Positions 34,001 to 36,341 of a stretch of 36,341 nt of DNA are shown one piece after another. The DNA is taken from assembly GCA_015657535.1 (NCBI GenBank), contig JADHZB010002082.1, positions 1-36,341 of the forward strand. Reading direction: 5' to 3'. The DNA comes from Nephromyces sp. MM_2019. Taxonomy: Eukaryota; Apicomplexa; Aconoidasida; Nephromycida. Each line of letters begins with the position of its first letter. Position 1 is the stretch's first letter. Under the pieces are notes generated by a model that made no database searches, was not told the origin of the DNA, and saw only the letters and a list, made by a program, of their open reading frames with translations. Position numbers and translations under genes: made by a program.

Positions 34001-34485
34001 CCTATTCGTCCAGCTCGCACATAAGATTCTATACTACCAACTTCTTCCTCATAACAAGCAAAAGTAGTGAAAATCCTCAAACAAAATGCAAGAGAATCGG
34101 CTGTATCACACACCACACCAGCATCCCTACAGGATACGAGAAGCAGGTAAGCATTAACATTAATTGTCAGTATGCATGGGCATCCATCGCCTAGAGGTGC
34201 TGCTAAGAGAGAGGTGTGTTAAATTTTCATGCAGATATACTTTTTTCTACTAGCGATACTAGTCACTTACGTTTAGGAAAGCCAGGCAGCTAGCTTCCTT
34301 CAGTTTGGTGATATCTTCCAACTGAAGAGGAGAAAACACAAGGCAAATGCTACAAGTAAGTCATTTTGTGTGTCAAAACAATCAATTTCACGCATACAGA
34401 GTGCAAATTCATGGGAATTTCGTTAGGTTTGGCACGAATTCACAGCGTTTTCTGGGCGAAAGCTCCCATCTTAATCCTAGAGTAG
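34001..34485 (+). CDS. Candidate three-exon 3' gene fragment, unrecognised
   Basis: Three pieces fit in frame. Exon A is about 34001-34146 (acceptor uncertain; donor CAG/GTAAGC), ending HHTSIPTGYEKQ. Exon B is 34277-34355 (acceptor CGTTTAG; donor A/GTAAGT), reading ESQAASFLQFGDIFQLKRRK and HKANA. Exon C is 34427-34485 (acceptor TTTCGTTAG), reading LARIHSVFWAKAPILILE and ending in TAG. Phases match throughout (0, 1). Exon B has the best splice sites. A start codon would lie upstream, perhaps beyond the CA array. The protein family is not recognised. A competing ATG frame in exon A (34087, MQENRLYHTPHQ) runs into a stop when joined to exon B. Confidence 0.4.
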
Positions 34486-34798
34486 CTGCCAAAGAAGAAT
34501 GAATAACAGAAAGTACTGGCAGACAGCGATATCAGCAAAAAGAAATGCCAATCAGTTTCATAAGAAGGTATAATATGCACTTTTTTGTCAATCTTCAAGT
34601 CTGAAGCTCATGATGGGGCACTCATTAACGTACAAAAACCGCCATTCATGCTACTGCAAGGCTGCTTTTTGAAACGATATTTCCACAGCGTAAACTCGTG
34701 CTTTCATTCACTTTAACGCTGGAATCTGAAATCGGTTGGAATGGTCGTGAACTATCGTTTGAAGACAGAAAAATTGATAATCAAAAAGAAGGAAATAG

Positions 34799-34906
34799 AA
34801 GCAAATTCATTTCGGCAAAGACCAGAAGCATCAGTTTACAGCAGCTGAAGAGGCCAATAAACTAAATAGCCTAGTTATTGTGGGGAAAAAGAGCCGCAAA
34901 AAGTAG
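34799..34906 (+). CDS. Candidate exon, Lys-rich
   Basis: After a weak acceptor (GGAAATAG) the frame reads KQIHFGKDQKHQFTAAEEAN and continues to a basic end KKSRKK before TAG 34904-34906. Part of it overlaps a different open frame (34631-34864), so only one can be real. Family unknown. Confidence 0.25.
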   Translation, partial: KQIHFGKDQKHQFTAAEEANKLNSLVIVGKKSRKK

Positions 34907-34935
34907 CAGTTTAGTGGAATTAAGCGTGTTTGCAG

Positions 34936-35001
34936 GCATGCTTGGATGATCTGTATATTGAAGGTTATTTTCTCGAACAATGGATGCGAAAGATTCGTTG
35001 A
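34936..35001 (+). CDS. Candidate terminal exon
   Basis: A good acceptor (GTGTTTGCAG) is followed in phase 0 by ACLDDLYIEGYFLEQWMRKI, one Arg and TGA 34999-35001. The composition is strongly protein-like for so short a piece. It would be the last exon of a gene whose other exons may lie in the 34-kb cluster. Another frame through the same place is open to 35149. Confidence 0.35.
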   Translation, partial: ACLDDLYIEGYFLEQWMRKIR

Positions 35002-35157
35002 AAATGGCTATTTACACTACTGTTTCCTAATAAATATACACCAAAAAAGGAGTTCTAGTATGGCAACATTCAGTAATGAGCAAGAGGTAAACGCAAAGGG
35101 AATAGCTATAACAGAGCAAGTAGTGCCTGCAGTAGACCTTTTAGGATAAGGTGAGAC

Positions 35158-35176
35158 GCACACACACACACACACA
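35158..35176. repeat. (CA)n microsatellite
   Basis: Pure CA run of about nine units, followed by two GGCATATATA copies. Confidence 0.85.
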
Positions 35177-35225
35177 GGCATATATAGGCATATATAGAGA
35201 TATGAACAATCATACACAGACTTAT

Positions 35226-35485
35226 ATAAACATATTCACGCAAACAGGTATATAAAAATACTCACACACACATAAACATATTCACACACACATAAAAATA
35301 CTCACACACACATAAAAATACTCACACACATAAAAATACTCACACACATAAACATATTCACACACAAATAAAAATACTCACACAAATAAAAATACTCACA
35401 CACATAAAAATACTCACACACACATAAAAATACTCACACACATAAAAATACTCACACACACATAAACATATTCACACACATACAT
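35226..35485. repeat. About 20-bp minisatellite, CATAAAAATACTCACACA type
   Basis: About twelve units alternate between CATAAAAATACTCACACACA and CATAAACATATTCACACACA. Length variation (18-22 bases) comes from the number of CA steps. Confidence 0.92.
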
Positions 35486-36202
35486 ACAAGATAACAGAGC
35501 TTTCTCTGTTGCATGCTTACTGCTATGCTCAGCAGCCTATGAATTATACTAGCAACAAACAAAGGCTACTAAATCTCGAAAATAAAGTAGACTGTATTGA
35601 TCATGCCATCTACAAAAGCTGTTTCTGTGTGTATATTCCTCTTACAGTTGCTTCCGAAGGGATATTCCTTAGCAGTATATGCATTAGGATAGAAATAGCC
35701 GCCTAAGAAGGGAAAGTGAGAGTTTAAAGAAATATCTTCAAAACTCCTTTGTCAAAGCGTGTGTTAGCTTAATAGAAAAGCCTTTAATCTAATCAAAAAA
35801 ACAAGCGAAATAACAAAGCAAAGCCGCTACCAGCAGAAAGTGATGAATCAGTAATAAACGGACAAAAAATACTGCAAAAACACAGAAAAAGCACATCAGC
35901 TCCAGGACAAACTTCATTATGAAATAATGCTGCCTCAGTGTATATACACTCAACAAACTGCTACTCACAGCAGCTTGCCGAAATCAGTCACTGCCCAGCA
36001 GCTTATTTCACCTTAAAATTTCCAAATCTCGCAAGATTTTTAGCGTAAAAAAACTCGTATCTCATGTCTTCTGGATGTAACGATATCGCCTGAATGCAAG
36101 ACGCCAAAGAATTGATAAACAAATAAAGAGCTAATGAAGAAAAAAAGGGGTGTGTGTGTGTAGTATTACATCGGCTTCCAGAAAACTCTTTATTTCCGTA
36201 AA

Positions 36203-36341
36203 TACACACACAAACATCAACACACACAAACATCAACACACACAAGCATCAACACACACAAACATCAACACACACAAACACCAACACACACAAACATCAA
36301 CACACACAAACATCAACACACACAAACATCAACACACACAA
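36203..36341. repeat. 16-bp tandem array, AACATCAACACACACA
   Basis: About eight to nine nearly identical 16-base units with single-base variants (AAGCATC, AACACC). The array runs off the right edge, so its full length is unknown. Confidence 0.95.

Larger units (their letters stand above)
35002..36341. other. Repeat-rich end of window, no supported gene
   Basis: Apart from the arrays listed separately, only short frames of 60-80 codons are seen and none has protein character I can defend. One + strand frame (about 35060-35149, including MATFSNEQEVNAKG) is the best of them and is tentative. Confidence 0.5.

Noticed and set aside
33370..34067. Very long frames on both strands (Thr/His/Asn- or Cys/Val-rich)
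   Set aside because: They are translations of the CA/CAAA array, open in several frames at once, with no unique sequence except short flanks.
36203..36341. Possible CRISPR-like or regularly spaced array
   Set aside because: It is a plain head-to-tail 16-bp tandem repeat without spacers, in a eukaryotic context.

Overview
The window is nuclear DNA of an intron-rich, AT-rich unicellular eukaryote. Coding exons are short (about 50-240 bases) and separated by GT-AG introns. There is no bacterial-style operon or ribosome binding site. The (TC)n, (CA)n and (TG)n microsatellites, the intron density and the divergent proteins would suit an alveolate, possibly an apicomplexan, but lineage is an inference and is not proven by anything here.

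Left part (1-7091, + strand): after a (TC)n tract at the very edge, seven phase-consistent exons encode the C-terminal part of an MCM8-type DNA helicase, with its 5' part outside the window. One intron carries a degenerate TG-rich minisatellite. A 5-kb stretch with no gene I can define follows; it holds a perfect 13-bp inverted repeat.

Centre (about 12.0-20.9 kb, + strand): a chain of about eleven small exons encodes an acidic, coiled-coil-rich protein that I do not firmly recognise. A weak resemblance to the BRO1/V-domain (ALIX-like) family is noted. It is followed by a second, smaller set of phase-compatible exons that may be a separate gene.

Middle right (23.2-24.4 kb, - strand): an intact single-exon gene encodes a p24/TMED-type cargo receptor of the early secretory pathway, with GOLD cysteines, a C-terminal membrane segment and an FF...KKxx tail. 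Directly after its stop codon lie three more degenerate copies of the segment that codes for its membrane end and tail. This is the most unusual structure in the window.

Right part (27.3-36.3 kb): a three-exon + strand gene (174 aa, one membrane segment, His-rich end, unrecognised), a small convergent - strand ORF, then repeat-dominated DNA with long CA, TG and CAAA-type arrays. A cluster of small candidate exons sits at 34.0-35.0 kb, and the window ends inside a 16-bp tandem array. The genes do not form an evident pathway: DNA repair/replication, secretory trafficking and unknown functions sit side by side, as is normal for a eukaryotic chromosome.
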